Source: Hydractinia symbiolongicarpus
Lineage: Eukaryota; Cnidaria; Hydrozoa; Anthoathecata; Hydractiniidae
Assembly (NCBI RefSeq): GCF_029227915.1
Contig: NC_079875.1
Span: 41,189,201 to 41,253,200 of the forward strand
Direction: 5' to 3'
DNA: 64,000 nt
Every line of letters starts with the position of its first letter. Within the stretch, counting starts at the first letter, position 1. Positions 1 through 12,200 of the stretch are shown here, one piece after another. The translations under genes and the position numbers were made by a program. Under the pieces are notes generated by a model. That model made no database searches. It was not told the DNA's origin and was given only the letters and a program-made list of their open reading frames with translations.

Positions 1-244
1 AAAAATGAAAACATTTTTAAAAACTACAAGTCTCATTGGCTTTAGTGGTGAAATAATAATTTTAAAAATCGTTCGGGAAATGTGTTTACACCCTGGGTAC
101 TTTCTTTGTATACTTTTGACTTTACAGGCCGAGTCCGGGATTTACGGGAAATCGCAGGTTTTCGTTTGCCGGCGATTAAACTTCTTTTATTAAGCATCTC
201 ATCAAAAATGAAAACATTTTTAAAAACTTCAAGTCTCATGGGCT

Positions 245-447
245 TTAGTGGTGAAATAATAATTTAAAAAATCGTTCGGGAAATGAGTTTACACCCTGGG
301 TACTTTCTTTGTATACTTTTGACTTTACAGGCCGAGTCCGGGATTTACGGGAAATCGCAGGTTTTCGTTTGCCGGCGATTAAACTTCTTTTATTAAGCGT
401 CTCATCAAAAATGAAAACATTTTTAAAAACTACAAGTCTCATGGGCT
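245..447. repeat. Representative 203-bp monomer (anatomy of the unit)
   Basis: One complete unit, starting at TTAGTGGTG. An A/T-tract stretch with AATTTAAAAAATCG comes first, then GGGAAATGAGTTTAC and a short variable site (CACCCTGGG here; TCCCTGGG or TCACAGGG elsewhere). TACTTTCTTTGTATAC and a second variable site follow (CTTTTGAC or CATTCGAC). Next is a GC-rich core with GGGATTTACGGGAAATC, then TTTGCCGGCGATTAAAC and a pyrimidine run. The unit closes with GCGTCTCATCAAAAATG, GAAAACATTTTT and ACTACAAGTCTCATG. The length is close to one nucleosome plus linker, as in many satellites. Variable sites are linked into recurring haplotypes, which is how HORs can be read by eye. Confidence 0.95.
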
Positions 448-890
448 TTAGTGGTGAAACAATAATTTAAAAAATCGTTCGGGAAATGAGTTTACACCCT
501 GGGTACTTTCTTTGTATTCTTTTGACTTTACAGGCCGAGTCCGGGATTTACGGGAAATCGCAGGTTTTCGTTTGCCGGCGATTAAACTTCTTTTATTCAT
601 CGTCTCATCAAAAATGAAAACATTTTTAAAAACTACAAGTCTCATGCGTTTTAGTGGTGAAAAAATAAATTAAAAATCGTTCGGGAAATGAGTTTACTCC
701 CTGGGTACTTTCATTGTATACTTTTGACTATACGGGCCAAGCCCGGGATTTACGGGAAATCGCGGGTTTTCGTTTTCCGGCGATTAAACTTCTTTTATTC
801 AGCGTCTCATCAAAAATGAAAACATTTTTGAAAACTACAAGTCTTATGCGTTTTAGTGGTGAAAAAATAATTTAAAAAATCGTTCTGGAA

Positions 891-904
891 GTGAGTTTAC
901 TCAC
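891..904. other. 6-bp inverted repeat GTGAGT-TT-ACTCAC (representative)
   Basis: A perfect dyad with a 2-nt centre, also at 14,134-14,147 and 15,150-15,163. The commoner TGAGTTTACTCA core (5-bp arms) is present wherever the monomer has the TCACAGGG variant, and is destroyed in the TCCCTGGG and ACACCCTGGG classes. It therefore separates monomers into dyad-bearing and dyad-lacking types. Confidence 0.8.
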
Positions 905-1418
905 AGGGTACTTTCTTTGTATACATTCGACTATACGGGCCAAGCCCGGGATTTAATGGAAATCGCGGGTTTTCGTTTGCCGGCGATTAAACCTCTTTCA
1001 GTAAGCGTCTCATCAAAAATGAAAACATTTCTGAAAACTACAAGTCTCATGCGTTGTAGTGGTAAAAAAATAATTTAAAAAATCGTTCGGGAAATAAGTT
1101 TACTACCTGGGTACTTTCTTTGTATACTTTTGACTATACGGGCCGAGTCCGGGATTTACGGGAAGTCGCGGGTTTTCGTTTGCCGGCGATTAAACTTCTT
1201 TTATTCAACGTCTCATCAAAAATGAAAATTTTTTTGAAAACTACAAGACTCATGCGTTTTAGTGGTGAAAAAATAATTTAAAAAATCGTTCGAGAAATGA
1301 GTTTACACCCTGGGTACTTTCTTTGTATGCTTTTGACTATACGGGTTGTGTCCGGGATTTTCGGGAAATCGCAGGTTTTCGTTTGCCGGCGATTAAACTT
1401 TTTTTATTCAGCGTCTCA

Positions 1419-1440
1419 TCAAAAATGAAAACATTTTTGA
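1419..1440. other. 9-bp inverted repeat around the ATGAAAACAT site (representative)
   Basis: Arms TCAAAAATG and CATTTTTGA are separated by four A residues. This form occurs in the very many monomers that read CATTTTTGAAAAC. Monomers that read CATTTTTAAAAAC or CATTTCTGAAAAC keep only shorter or imperfect arms (7 bp AAAAATG/CATTTTT in the first case). The arms are A/T-tract sequence, so the same stretch is also likely to be intrinsically bent. Confidence 0.85.
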
Positions 1441-2130
1441 AAACTACAAGTCTCATGCGTTTTAGTGGTGAAAAGATAATTTAAAAAATCGTTTTGGAAA
1501 TGAGTTTATTCACAGGGTACTTTCTTTGTATACATTCGACTATACGGGCCAAGCCCGGGATTTAGGGGAAATCGCGGGTTTTCCTTTGCCGGCGAGTAAA
1601 CAACTTTCATTAAGCGTCTCATCAAAAATGAAAACATTTTTGAAAATTACAAGTCTCAAGCGTTTTAGTGGTGAAAAAATAATTTAAAAAATAGTTCGGG
1701 AAATGAATTTACTCCCTGGGTACTTTCTTTGTATACTTTTGACTATACGGGCCGAGTTCGGGATTTACGGGAAATCGCGGGTTTTCGTTTGCAGGCGATT
1801 AAACTTCTTTTATTCAGCGTCTCATCAAAAATGAAAACATTTTTAAAAACTACAAGTCTCATGGGCTTTAGTGGTGAAATAATAATTTAAAAAATCGTTT
1901 TGGCAATGAGTTTACTCCCTGGGTACTTTCTTTGTATACTTTTGACTATACGGACCGAGTTCGGGATTTACGGCAAATCGCAGGTTTTCGTTTGCCGGCG
2001 ATTAAACTTCTTTTTTTCAGCGTCTCATCAAAAATGAAAACAATTTTGAAAACTACAAGCCTTATGCGTTTTAGTGATGAAAAAAAAATTTAAAAAATCG
2101 TTCTGGAAATGAGTTTACTCACAGTTTACT

Positions 2131-5100
2131 TTCTTTGTATACATTCGACTAAACGGGCCAAGCCCGGGATTTACGGGAAATCGCGGGTTTTCGTTTGCCG
2201 GCGATTAAACCTCTTTTATTAAGCGTCTCATCAACAATAAAAACATTTTTAAAAACTACAAGTCTTATGCGTTTTAGTGGTGAAAAAATAATTTAAAAAA
2301 TCGTTCTGGAAATGAGTTTACTCACAGGGTACTTTCTTTGTATATATTCGACTATACGGGCCAAGCCCGGGATTTACGGGAAATCGCAGGTTTTCGTTTG
2401 CCGGCGATTAAACATCTTTTATTCAGCGTCTCATCAAAAATGAAAACATTTTTGAAAACTACAAGTCTCATGCGTTTTAGTGGTGAAAAAATAATTTAAA
2501 AAATCGTTCCGGAAATGAGTTTACTCCCTGGGTACTTTCTTTGTATACTTTTGACTAGACGGCCGAGTCCGGGATTTACGGGAAGTCGCGGGTTTTCGTT
2601 TGCCGGCGATTAAACTTCTTTTATTCAGCGTCTCATCAAAAATGAAAGCATTTTTAAAAACTACAAGTCTCGTGGGCTTTAGTGGTGAAATAATAACTTA
2701 AAAAATCGTTCGGGAAATGAGTTTACACCCTGGGTACTTTCTTTGTATACTTTTGACTTTACAGGCCGAGTCCGGGATTTACGGGAAATCGCGAGTTTTT
2801 GTTTGCCGGCGATTAAACTTCTTTTATTCAGCGTCTCATCATAAATGAAAACATTTTTAAAAACTACAAGTCTCATGGGCTTTAGTGGTGAAATAATAAT
2901 TTAAAAAATCGTTTGGGAAATGAGTTTACTCCCTGGGTACTTTCTTTGTATACTTTTGACTATACGGACCGAGTTCGGGATTTACGGGGAATCGCAGGTT
3001 TTCGTTTGCCGGCGATTAAACTTCTTTTATTCATCGTCTCATGAAAAATGAAAACATTTTTGAAAACTACAAGTCTCATTGGCTTTAGTGGTGAAAAAAT
3101 AAATTAAAAAATCGTTCGGGAAATGAGTTTACTCCCTGGGTACTTTCTTTGTATACTTTTGACTATACGGGCCAAGCCCGGAATTTACGGGAAATCGCGG
3201 GTTTTCGTTTTCCGGCGATTAAACTTCTTTTTTTCAGCGTCTCATCAAAAATGAAAACAATTTTGAAAACTACAAGCCTTATGCGTTTTAGTGATGAAAA
3301 AAAAATTTAAAAAATCGTTCTGGAAATGAGTTTACTCACAGTTTACTTTCTTTGTATACATTCGACTAAACGGGCCAAGCCCGGGATTTACGGGAAATCG
3401 CGGGTTTTCGTTTGCCGGCGATTAAACCTCTTTTATTAAGCGTCTCATCAACAATAAAAACATTTTTGAAAACTACAAGTCTCATGCGTTTTAGTGGTGA
3501 ACAAATAATTTAAAAAATCGTTCCGGAAATGAGTTTACTCCCTGGGTACTTTCTTTGTATACTTTTGACTAGACGGCCGAGTCCGGGATTTACGGGAAAT
3601 CGCAGGTTTTCGTTTGCCGGCGATTAAACATCTTTTATTCAGCGTCTCATCAAAAATGAAAACATTTTTGAAAACTACAAGTCTCATGCGTTTTAGTGGT
3701 GAAAAAATAATTTAAAAAATCGTTCCGGAAATGAGTTTACTCCCTGGGTACTTTCTTTGTATACTTTTGACTAGACGGCCGAGTCCGGGATTTACGGGAA
3801 GTCGCATGTTTTCGTTTGCCGGCGATTAAACTTCTTTTATTCAGCGTCTCATCAAAAATGAAAACATTTTTAAAAACTACAAGTCTCGTGGGCTTTAGTG
3901 GTGAAATAATAACTTAAAAAATCGTTCGGGAAATGAGTTTACACCCTGGGTACTTTCTTTGTATACTTTTGACTTTACAGGCCGAGTCCGGGATTTACGG
4001 GAAATTGCGGGTTTTCGTTTGCCGGCGATTAAACTTCTTTTATTCAGCGTCTCATCAAAAATGAAAACATTTTTAAAAACTACAAGTCTCATGGGCTTTA
4101 GTGGTGAAATAATAATTTAAAAAATCGTTTGGGAAATGAGTTTACTCCCTGGGTACTTTCTTTGTATACATTCGACTAAACGGGCCAAGCCCGGGATTTA
4201 CGGGAAATCGCGGGTTTTCGTTTGCCGGCGATTAAACCTCTTTTATTAAGCGTCTCATCAACAATAAAAACATTTTTAAAAACTACAAGTCTTATGCGTT
4301 TTAGTGGTGAAAAAATAATTTAAAAAATCGTTCTGGAAATGAGTTTACTCACAGGGTACTTTCTTTGTATATATTCGACTATACGGGCCAAGCCCGGGAT
4401 TTACGGGAAATCGCAGGTTTTCGTTTGCCGGCGATTAAACATCTTTTATTCAGCGTCTCATCAAAAATGAAAACATTTTTGAAAACTACAAGTCTCATGC
4501 GTTTTAATGGTGAAAAAATAATTTAAAAAATCGTTCCGGAAATGAGTTTACTCCCTGGGTACTTTCTTTGTATACTTTTGACTAGACGGCCGAGTCCGGG
4601 ATTTACGGGAAGTCGCGGGTTTTCGTTTGCCGGCGATTAAACTTCTTTTATTCAGCGTCTCATCAAAAATGAAAACATTTTTAAAAACTACAAGTCTCGT
4701 GGGCTTTAGTGGTGAAATAATAACTTAAAAAATCGTTCGGGAAATGAGTTTACACCCTGGGTACTTTCTTTGTATACTTTTGACTTTACAGGCCGAGTCC
4801 GGGATTTACGGGAAATCGCGAGTTTTCGTTTGCCGGCGATTAAACTTCTTTTATTCAGCGTCTCATCATAAATGAAAACATTTTTAAAAACTACAAGTCT
4901 CATGGGCTTTAGTGGTGAAATAATAATTTAAAAAATCGTTTGGGAAATGAGTTTACTCCCTGGGTACTTTCTTTGTATACTTTTGACTATACGGACCGAG
5001 TTCGGGATTTACGGGGAATCGCAGGTTTTCGTTTGCCGGCGATTAAACTTCTTTTATTCATCGTCTCATGAAAAATGAAAACATTTTTGAAAACTACAAG

Positions 5101-6196
5101 TCTCATTGGCTTTAGTGGTGAAAAAATAAATTAAAAAATCGTTCGGGAAATGAGTTTACTCCCTGGGTACTTTCTTTGTATACTTTTGACTATACGGGCC
5201 AAGCCCGGAATTTACTGGAAATCGCGGGTTTTCGTTTTCCGGCGATTAAACTTCTTTTTTTCAGCGTCTCATCAAAAATGAAAACAATTTTGAAAACTAC
5301 AAGCCTTATGCGTTTTAGTGATGAAAAAAAAATTTAAAAAATCGTTCTGGAAATGAGTTTACTCACAGTTTACTTTCTTTGTATACATTCGACTAAACGG
5401 GCCAAGCCCGGGATTTACGGGAAATCGCGGGTTTTCGTTTGCCGGCGATTAAACCTCTTTTATTAAGCGTCTCATCAACAATAAAAACATTTTTGAAAAC
5501 TACAAGTCTCATGCGTTTTAGTGGTGAACAAATAATTTAAAAAATCGTTCCGGAAATGAGTTTACTCCCTGGGTACTTTCTTTGTATACTTTTGACTAGA
5601 CGGCCGAGTCCGGGATTTACGGGAAATCGCAGGTTTTCGTTTGCCGGCGATTAAACATCTTTTATTCAGCGTCTCATCAAAAATGAAAACATTTTTGAAA
5701 ACTACAAGTCTCATGCGTTTTAGTGGTGAAAAAATAATTTAAAAAATCGTTCCGGAAATGAGTTTACTCCCTGGGTACTTTCTTTGTATACTTTTGACTA
5801 GACGGCCGAGTCCGGGATTTACGGGAAGTCGCATGTTTTCGTTTGCCGGCGATTAAACTTCTTTTATTCAGCGTCTCATCAAAAATGAAAACATTTTTAA
5901 AAACTACAAGTCTCGTGGGCTTTAGTGGTGAAATAATAACTTAAAAAATCGTTCGGGAAATGAGTTTACACCCTGGGTACTTTCTTTGTATACTTTTGAC
6001 TTTACAGGCCGAGTCCGGGATTTACGGGAAATTGCGGGTTTTCGTTTGCCGGCGATTAAACTTCTTTTATTCAGCGTCTCATCAAAAATGAAAACATTTT
6101 TAAAAACTACAAGTCTCATGGGCTTTAGTGGTGAAATAATAATTTAAAAAATCGTTTGGGAAATGAGTTTACTCCCTGGGTACTTTCTTTGTATAC
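2131..6196. repeat. 10-monomer HOR (2,027 bp), two tandem copies
   Basis: Copy 1 spans about 2131-4169 and copy 2 about 4158-6196. Landmarks sit 2,027 bp apart: TCAACAATAAAAACATT at about 2231 and 4258, CTCGTGGGCTTTAG at about 2669 and 4696, and AGCCTTATGCG at 3265 and 5292. Both carry the same single-base deletions, for example GACTAGACGGCCGAG, which lacks one G of the usual GGGCC. I noted only a handful of substitutions between copies (for instance GAAAGCATTT at 2645 against GAAAACATTT at 4672, and GTTTTAGTGG at about 2473 against GTTTTAATGG at about 4500). That is far below the difference between neighbouring monomers and is the mark of a HOR made by one recent block duplication. Confidence 0.9.
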
Positions 6197-8437
6197 TTTT
6201 GACTATACGGACCGAGTTCGGGATTTACGGGGAATCGCAGGTTTTCGTTTGCCGGCGATTAAACTTCTTTTATTCATCGTCTCATGAAAAATGAAAACAT
6301 TTTTGAAAACTACAAGTCTCATGCGTTTTAGTGGTGAAAAAATAAATTAAAAAATCGTTCGGGAAATGAGTTTACTCCCTGGGTACTTTCTTTGTATACT
6401 TTTGACTATACGGGCCAAGCCCGGGATTTACGGGAAATCGCGGGTTTTCGTTTTCCGGCGATTAAACTTCTTTTATTCAGCGTCTCATCAAAAATGAAAA
6501 CATTTTTGAAAACTACAAGTCTTATGCGTTTTAGTGATGAAAAAATAATTTAAAAAATCGTTCTGAAAATGAGTTTACTCACAGGGTACTTTCTTTGTAT
6601 ACATTCGACTAAACGGGCCAAGCCCGGGATTTACGTTAAATCGCGGGTTTTCGTTTGCCGGCGATTAAACCTATTTTATTAAGCGTCTCATCAAAAATGA
6701 AAACATTTTTAAAAACTACAAGTCTCATGGGCTTTAGTGGTGAAATAATAATTTAAAAAATCGTTCGGGAAATGAGTTTACACCCTGGGTACTTTCTTTG
6801 TATACTTTTGACTTTACAGCCCGAGTCCGGGATTTACGGGAAATCGCGGGTTTTCGTTTGCCGGCGATTAAACTTCTTTTATTCAGCGTCTCTTAAAAAA
6901 TGAAAACATGTTTGAAAACTACATGTCTCATGCGTTTTAGTGGTGAAAAAATAATTTAAAAAATCGTTCCGAAATGAGCTTACTCCCTGGGTACTTTCTT
7001 TGTATACTTTTGACTATACGGGCCGAGTCCGGGATTTACGGGAAGTCGCGGGTTTTCGTTTGCCGGCGATTAAACTTCTTTTATTCAGCGTCTCATCAAA
7101 AATGAAAACATTTTTAAAAACTACAAGTCTCATGGGCTTTAGTGGTGAAATAATAATTTAAAAAATCGTTCGGGAAATGAGTTTACACCCTGGGTACTTT
7201 CTTTGTATACTTTTGACTTTACAGGCCGAGTCCGGGATTTACGGGAAATCGCGGGTTTTCGTTTGCCGGCGATTAAACTTCTTTTATTCAGCGTCTCATC
7301 AAAAATGAAAACATTTTTAAAAACTACAAGTCTCATGGGCTTTAGTGGTGAAATAATAATTTAAAAAATCGTTTGGGAAATGAGTTTACTCCCTGGGTAC
7401 TTTCTTTGTATACTTTTGACTATACGGACCGAGTTCGGGATTTACGGGGAATCGCAGGTTTTCTTTTGCCGGCGATTAAACTTCTTTTATTCATCGTCTC
7501 ATGAAAAATGAAAACATTTTTGAAAACTACAAGTCTCATGCGTTTTAGTGGTGAAAAAATAAATTAAAAAATCGTTCGGGAAAAGAGTTTACTCCCTGGG
7601 TACTTTCTTTGTATACTTTTGACTATACGGGCCAAGCCCGGGATTTACGGGAAATCGCGGGTTTTCGTTTTCCGGCGATTAAACTTCTTTTATTCAGCGT
7701 CTCATCAAAAATGAAAACATTTTTTAAAACTACAAGTCTTATGCGTTTTAGTGATGAAAAAATAATTTAAAAAATCGTTCTGGAAATGCGTTTACTCACA
7801 GGGTACTTTCTTTGTATACATTCGACTAAACGGGCCAAGCCCGGGATTTACGTTAAATCGCGGGTTTTCGTTTGCCGGCGATTAAACCTATTTTATTAAG
7901 CGTCTCATCAAAAATGAAAACATTTTTAAAAACTACAAGTATCATGGGCTTTAGTGGTGAAATAATAATTTAAAAAATCGTTCGGGAAATGAGTTTACAC
8001 CCTGGGTACTTTCTTTGTATACTTTTGACTTTACAGCCCGAGTCCGGGATTTACGGGAAATCGCGGGTTTTCGTTTGCCGGCGATTAAACTTCTTTTATT
8101 CAGCGTCTCTTAAAAAATGAAAACATGTTTGAAAACTACATGTCTCATGCGTTTTAGTGGTGAAAAAATAATTTAAAAAATCGTTCCGAAATGAGCTTAC
8201 TCCCTGGGTACTTTCTTTGTATACTTTTGACTATACGGGCCGAGTCCGGGATTTACGGGAAGTCGCGGGTTTTCGTTTGCCGGCGATTAAACTTCTTTTA
8301 TTCAGGGTCTCATCAAAAATGAAAACATTTTTTAAAAACTACAAGTCTCATGGGCTTTAGTGGTGAAATAATAATTTAAAAAATCGTTCGGGAAATGAGT
8401 TTACACCCTGGGTACTTTCTTTGTATACTTTTGACTT
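5850..8437. repeat. 6-monomer HOR (~1,217 bp), two tandem copies
   Basis: Copy 1 is about 5850-7066 and copy 2 about 7067-8437, overlapping the end of the 10-monomer block. The diagnostic GTCTCTTAAAAAATG with ACATGTTTG lies at 6888 and 8105, 1,217 bp apart. Both copies share ATGCGTTTTAGTGATG (about 6523 and 7740), CGTTAAATCGCGGG and TTACAGCCCGAG. Copies differ at a few sites, such as CTCGTGGG at about 5913 against CTCATGGG at about 7130. The period is one base short of 6 x 203 because of a shared small deletion in CGTTCCGAAATGAG. Confidence 0.87.
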
Positions 8438-11400
8438 TACAGGCCAAGTCCGGGATTTACTGGAAATCGCAGGTTTTCGTTTGCCGGCGATTAAACTTCT
8501 TTTATTCATCGTCTCATCAAAAATGAAAACATTTTTGAAAACTACAAGTCTCAAGCGTTTTAGTGGTGAAAAGATAATTTAAAAAATCGTTTTGGAAATG
8601 AGTTTACTCACAGGGTACTTTCTTTGTATACATTCGACTATACGGGCCAAGCCCGGGATTTACGGGAAATCGCGGGTTTTCGTTTGCCGGCGATTAAACT
8701 TCTTTTATTCAGCGTCTCATCAAAAATGTAAACATTTTTGAAAACTACAAGTCTTATGCGTTTTCGTGGTGAAAAAATAATTTAAAAAATAGTTCGGGAA
8801 ATGAGTTTACTCCCTGGGTACTTTCTTTGTATACTTTTGACTTTACGGGCCGAGTTCGGGATTTACGGGAAATCGCGGGTTTTCGTTTGCCGGCGATTAA
8901 ACTTCTTTTATTCAGCGTCTCATCAAAAATGAAAACATTTTTAAAAACTACAAGTCTCATGGGCTTTAGTGGTGAAATAATAATTTAAAAAATCGTTCGG
9001 GAAATGAGTTTACACCCTGGGTACTTTCTTTGTATACTTTTGACTTTACAGGCCGAGTCCGGGATTTACGGGAAATCGCAGGTTTTCGTTTGCCGGCGAT
9101 TAACCTTCTTTTATTCATCGTCTCATCAAAAATGAAAACATTTTTAAAAACTACAAGTCTCAAGCGTTTTAGTGGTGAAAAGATAATTTAAAAAATCGTT
9201 TTGGAAATGAGTTTACTCACAGGGTACTTTCTTTGTATACATTCGACTATACGGGCCAAGCCCGGGATTTACGGGAAATCGCGGGTTTTCGTTTGCCGGC
9301 GATTAAACTTTTTTTATTCAGCGTCTCATCAAAAATGTAAACATTTTTGAAAACTACAAGTCTTATGCGTTTTAGTGGTGAAAAAATAATTTAAAAAATA
9401 GTTCGGGAAATGAGTTTACTCCCTGGGTACTTTCTTTGTATACTTTTGACTATACGGGCCGAGTTCGGGATTTACGGGAAATCGCGGGTTTTCGTTTGCC
9501 GGCGATTAAACTTCTTTTATTCAGCGTCTCATCAAAAATGAAAACATTTTTAAAAACTACAAGTCTCATGAGCTTTAGTGGTGAAATAATAATTTAAAAA
9601 ATCGTTTGGGAAATGAGTTTACTCCCTGGGTACTTTCTTTGTATACTTTTGACTATACGGACCGAGTTCGGGATTTACGGGAAATCGCAGGTTTTTGTTT
9701 GCCGGCGATTAAACTTCTTTTATTCATCGTCTCATCAAAAATGAAAACATTTTTTAAAAACTACAAGTCTCATGCGTTTTAGTGGTAAAAAAATAAATTA
9801 AAAAATCGTTCGGGAAATGAGTTTACTCCGTGGGTACTTTCTTTGTATACTTTTGACTATACGGGTCAAGCCGGGATTTACTTGAAATCGCGGGTTTTTG
9901 TTTTCCGGCGATTAAACTTCTTTTATTCAGCGTCTCATCAAAAATGAAAACATTTTTGAAAACTACAAGTCTCATGCGTTGTAGTGGTGAAAAAATAATT
10001 TAAAAAATCGTTCGGGAAATAAGTTTACTCCCTGGGTACTTTCTTTGTATACTTTTGACTATACGGGCCGAGTCCGGGATTTACGGGAAGTCGCGGGTTT
10101 TCGTTTGCCGGCGATTAAACTTCTTTTATTCAGCGTCTCATCAAAAATGAAAACATTTTTGAAAACTACAAGTCTCATGCGTTGTAGTGGTGAAAAAATA
10201 ATTTAAAAAATCGTTCGGGAAATAAGTTTACTCCCTGGGTACTTTCTTTGTATACTTTTGACTATACGGGCCGAGTCCGGGATTTACGGGAAGTCGCGGG
10301 TTTTCGTTTGCCGGCGATTAAACTTCTTTAATTCAGCGTCTCATCAAAAATGAAAAATTTTTTGAAAACTACAAGACTCATGCGTTTTAGTGGTGAAAAA
10401 ATAATTTAAAAAATCGTTCGAGAAATGAGTTTACACCCTGGGTACTTTCTTTGTATGCTTTTGACTATACGGGCCGAGTCCGGGATTTTCGGGAAATCGC
10501 AGGTTTTCGTTTGCCGGCGATTAAACTTTTTTTATTCTGGGTCTCATCAAAAATGAAAATTTTTTTGAAAACTACAAGTCTTATGCGTTTTAGTGGTGAA
10601 AAAATAATTTAAAAAATCGTTCGGGAAATGAGTTTACTCCCTGGCTACTTTCTTTGTATACTTTTGATTATACGGGCCGGGTCCTGGGTTTACGGGAAAT
10701 GGCGGGTTTTCGTTTGCCGGCGATTAAACTTCTTTTATTCAGCGTCTCATCAAAAATGAAAATTTTTTTGAAAACTACAAGTCTTATGCGTTTTAGTGGT
10801 GAAAAAATAATTTAAAAAATCGTTTTGGAAATGAGTTTATTCACAGGGTACTTTCTTTGTATACATTCGACTATACGGGCCAAGCCCGGGATTTACGGGA
10901 AATCGCGGGTTTGTATACTTTTGACTATACGGACCGAGTTTGGGATTTACGGCAAATCGCAGGTTTTCGTTTGTCGGCGATTAAACTTCTTTTATTCATC
11001 GTCTCATCAAGAATGAAAACATTTTTGAAAACTACAAGTCTCATGCGTTTTAGTGGTGAAAAAATAAATTAAAAAATCGTTCGGGAAATGAGTTTACTCC
11101 CTGGGTACTTTCTTTGTATACTTTTGACTATACGGGCCAAGCCCGGGATTTACGGGAAATCGCGGGTTTTCGTTTTCCGGCGATTAAACTTCTTTTTTTC
11201 AGCGTCTCATCAAAAATGAAAACAATTTTGAAAACTACAAGCCTTATGCGTTTTAGTGGTGAAAAAAAATTTTAAAAAATCGTTCGGGAAATGAGTTTAC
11301 TCCCTGGGTACTTTCTTTGTATACTTTTGACTATACGGGCCAAGCCCGGGATTTACGGGAAATTGCATGTTTTCGTTTGCCGGCGATTAAACTTCTTTTA

Positions 11401-12200
11401 TTTAGCGTCTCATCAAAAATGAAAACATTTTTAAAAACTACAAGTCTTATGCGTTTTAGTGGTGAAAAAATAATTTAAAAAATCGTTCTGGAAATGAGTT
11501 TACTCACAGGGTACTTTTTTTGTATATATTCGACTATACAGGCCAAGCCCGGGATTTACGGGAAATCGCAGGTTTTCGTTTTCCGGCGATTAAACTTCTT
11601 TTTTTCAGCGTCTCATCAAAAATGAAAACAATTTTGAAAACTACAAGCCTTATGCGTTTTAGTGGTGAAAAAAAATTTTAAAAAATCGTTCGGGAAATGA
11701 GTTTACTCCCTGGGTACTTTCTTTGTATACTTTTGACTATACGGGCCAAGCCCGGGATTTACGGGAAATCGCATGTTTTCGTTTGCCGGCGATTAAACTT
11801 CTTTTATTTAGCGTCTCATCAAAAATGAAAACATTTTTAAAAACTACAAGTCTTATGCGTTTTAGTGGTGAAAAAATAATTTAAAAAATCGTTCTGGAAA
11901 TGAGTTTACTCACAGGGTACTTTTTTTGTATATATTCGACTATACGGGCCAAGCCCGGGATTTACGGGAAATCGCAGGTTTTCGTTTGCCGGCGATTAAA
12001 CTTCTTTTATTCAGCGTCTCATCAAAAATGAAAACATTTTTGAAAACTACAAGTCTCATGCGTTTTAGTGGTGAAAAAATAATTTAAAAAATCGTTCCGG
12101 AAATGAGTTTACTCCCTGGGTACTTTCTTTGTATACTTTTGACTAGACGGCCGAGTCCAGGATTTACGGGAAGTCGCGGGTTTTCGTTTGCCGGCGATTA
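8438..12200. repeat. Mixed monomers with short local amplifications
   Basis: There is no single HOR. Small events are visible. Two adjacent monomers with GCGTTGTAGTGG and GGGAAATAAG (about 9946-10,148 and 10,149-10,351) are near-identical, a one-monomer amplification. A dimer with ACAATTTTGAAAAC and AGCCTTATG is repeated 406 bp apart (landmark at 11,221 and 11,627; block about 11,162-11,990). The region also holds the hybrid monomer listed separately and a one-base-short monomer at about 9866-9884 (GGGTCAAGCCGGG). No coding or unique sequence is seen. Confidence 0.82.
10856..10963. repeat. 54-bp internal tandem duplication inside one monomer
   Basis: The monomer between GAAAAT at 10,758 and GAAAAC at 11,015 is 257 bp instead of 203. 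A 54-bp segment starting at TTTGTATAC (10,856) and running through the GC core to CGCGGG is followed directly by a second copy starting at 10,910. The two halves carry different variant haplotypes: the first CATTCGAC and CCAAGCCC, the second CTTTTGAC and ACCGAGTTTGGG. This therefore looks like an out-of-register exchange between two different monomers, not slippage of one. The junction shares a short TTT run. Confidence 0.9.

Larger units (their letters stand above)
1..2130. repeat. Mixed monomers, no clear HOR
   Basis: About ten and a half monomers. The first three (about 1-645) are near-identical neighbours of the type with GACTTTACAGGCCGAG and ACACCCTGGG, suggesting local single-monomer amplification. 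The rest alternate between a class with TCACAGGG, CATTCGAC and CCAAGCCCGGG (about 880, 1500, 2110) and a class with TCCCTGGG, CTTTTGAC and GCCGAG. Variants here reappear in the 8.5-16 kb region, for example GCGTTGTAGTGG at about 1049 and again at about 9978 and 10,181. No gene or unique sequence is present. Confidence 0.85.

Noticed and set aside
100-200. Monomer as a diverged ~100-bp dimer
   Set aside because: CGGGAAAT occurs twice per monomer, but about 71 bp apart, and the flanks do not align. I see no half-monomer periodicity.
60-260. Pol III promoter or tRNA-derived repeat (SINE)
   Set aside because: GTTCGGG and ATTCGAC recall a B box, but neither fits GGTTCGANTCC, no A box lies at the right distance, and there is no poly(A) tail or target-site duplication.
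361-408. Hammerhead-ribozyme-like signals on the minus strand (TGATGAG followed by CGAAAA)
   Set aside because: Some satellites carry hammerheads, so I looked. The first core base is T where CTGATGA is needed, GAAA is not followed by a matching stem, and the bases between TGATGAG and CGAAA do not pair to make stem II. No plausible cleavage site is positioned for stems I and III.
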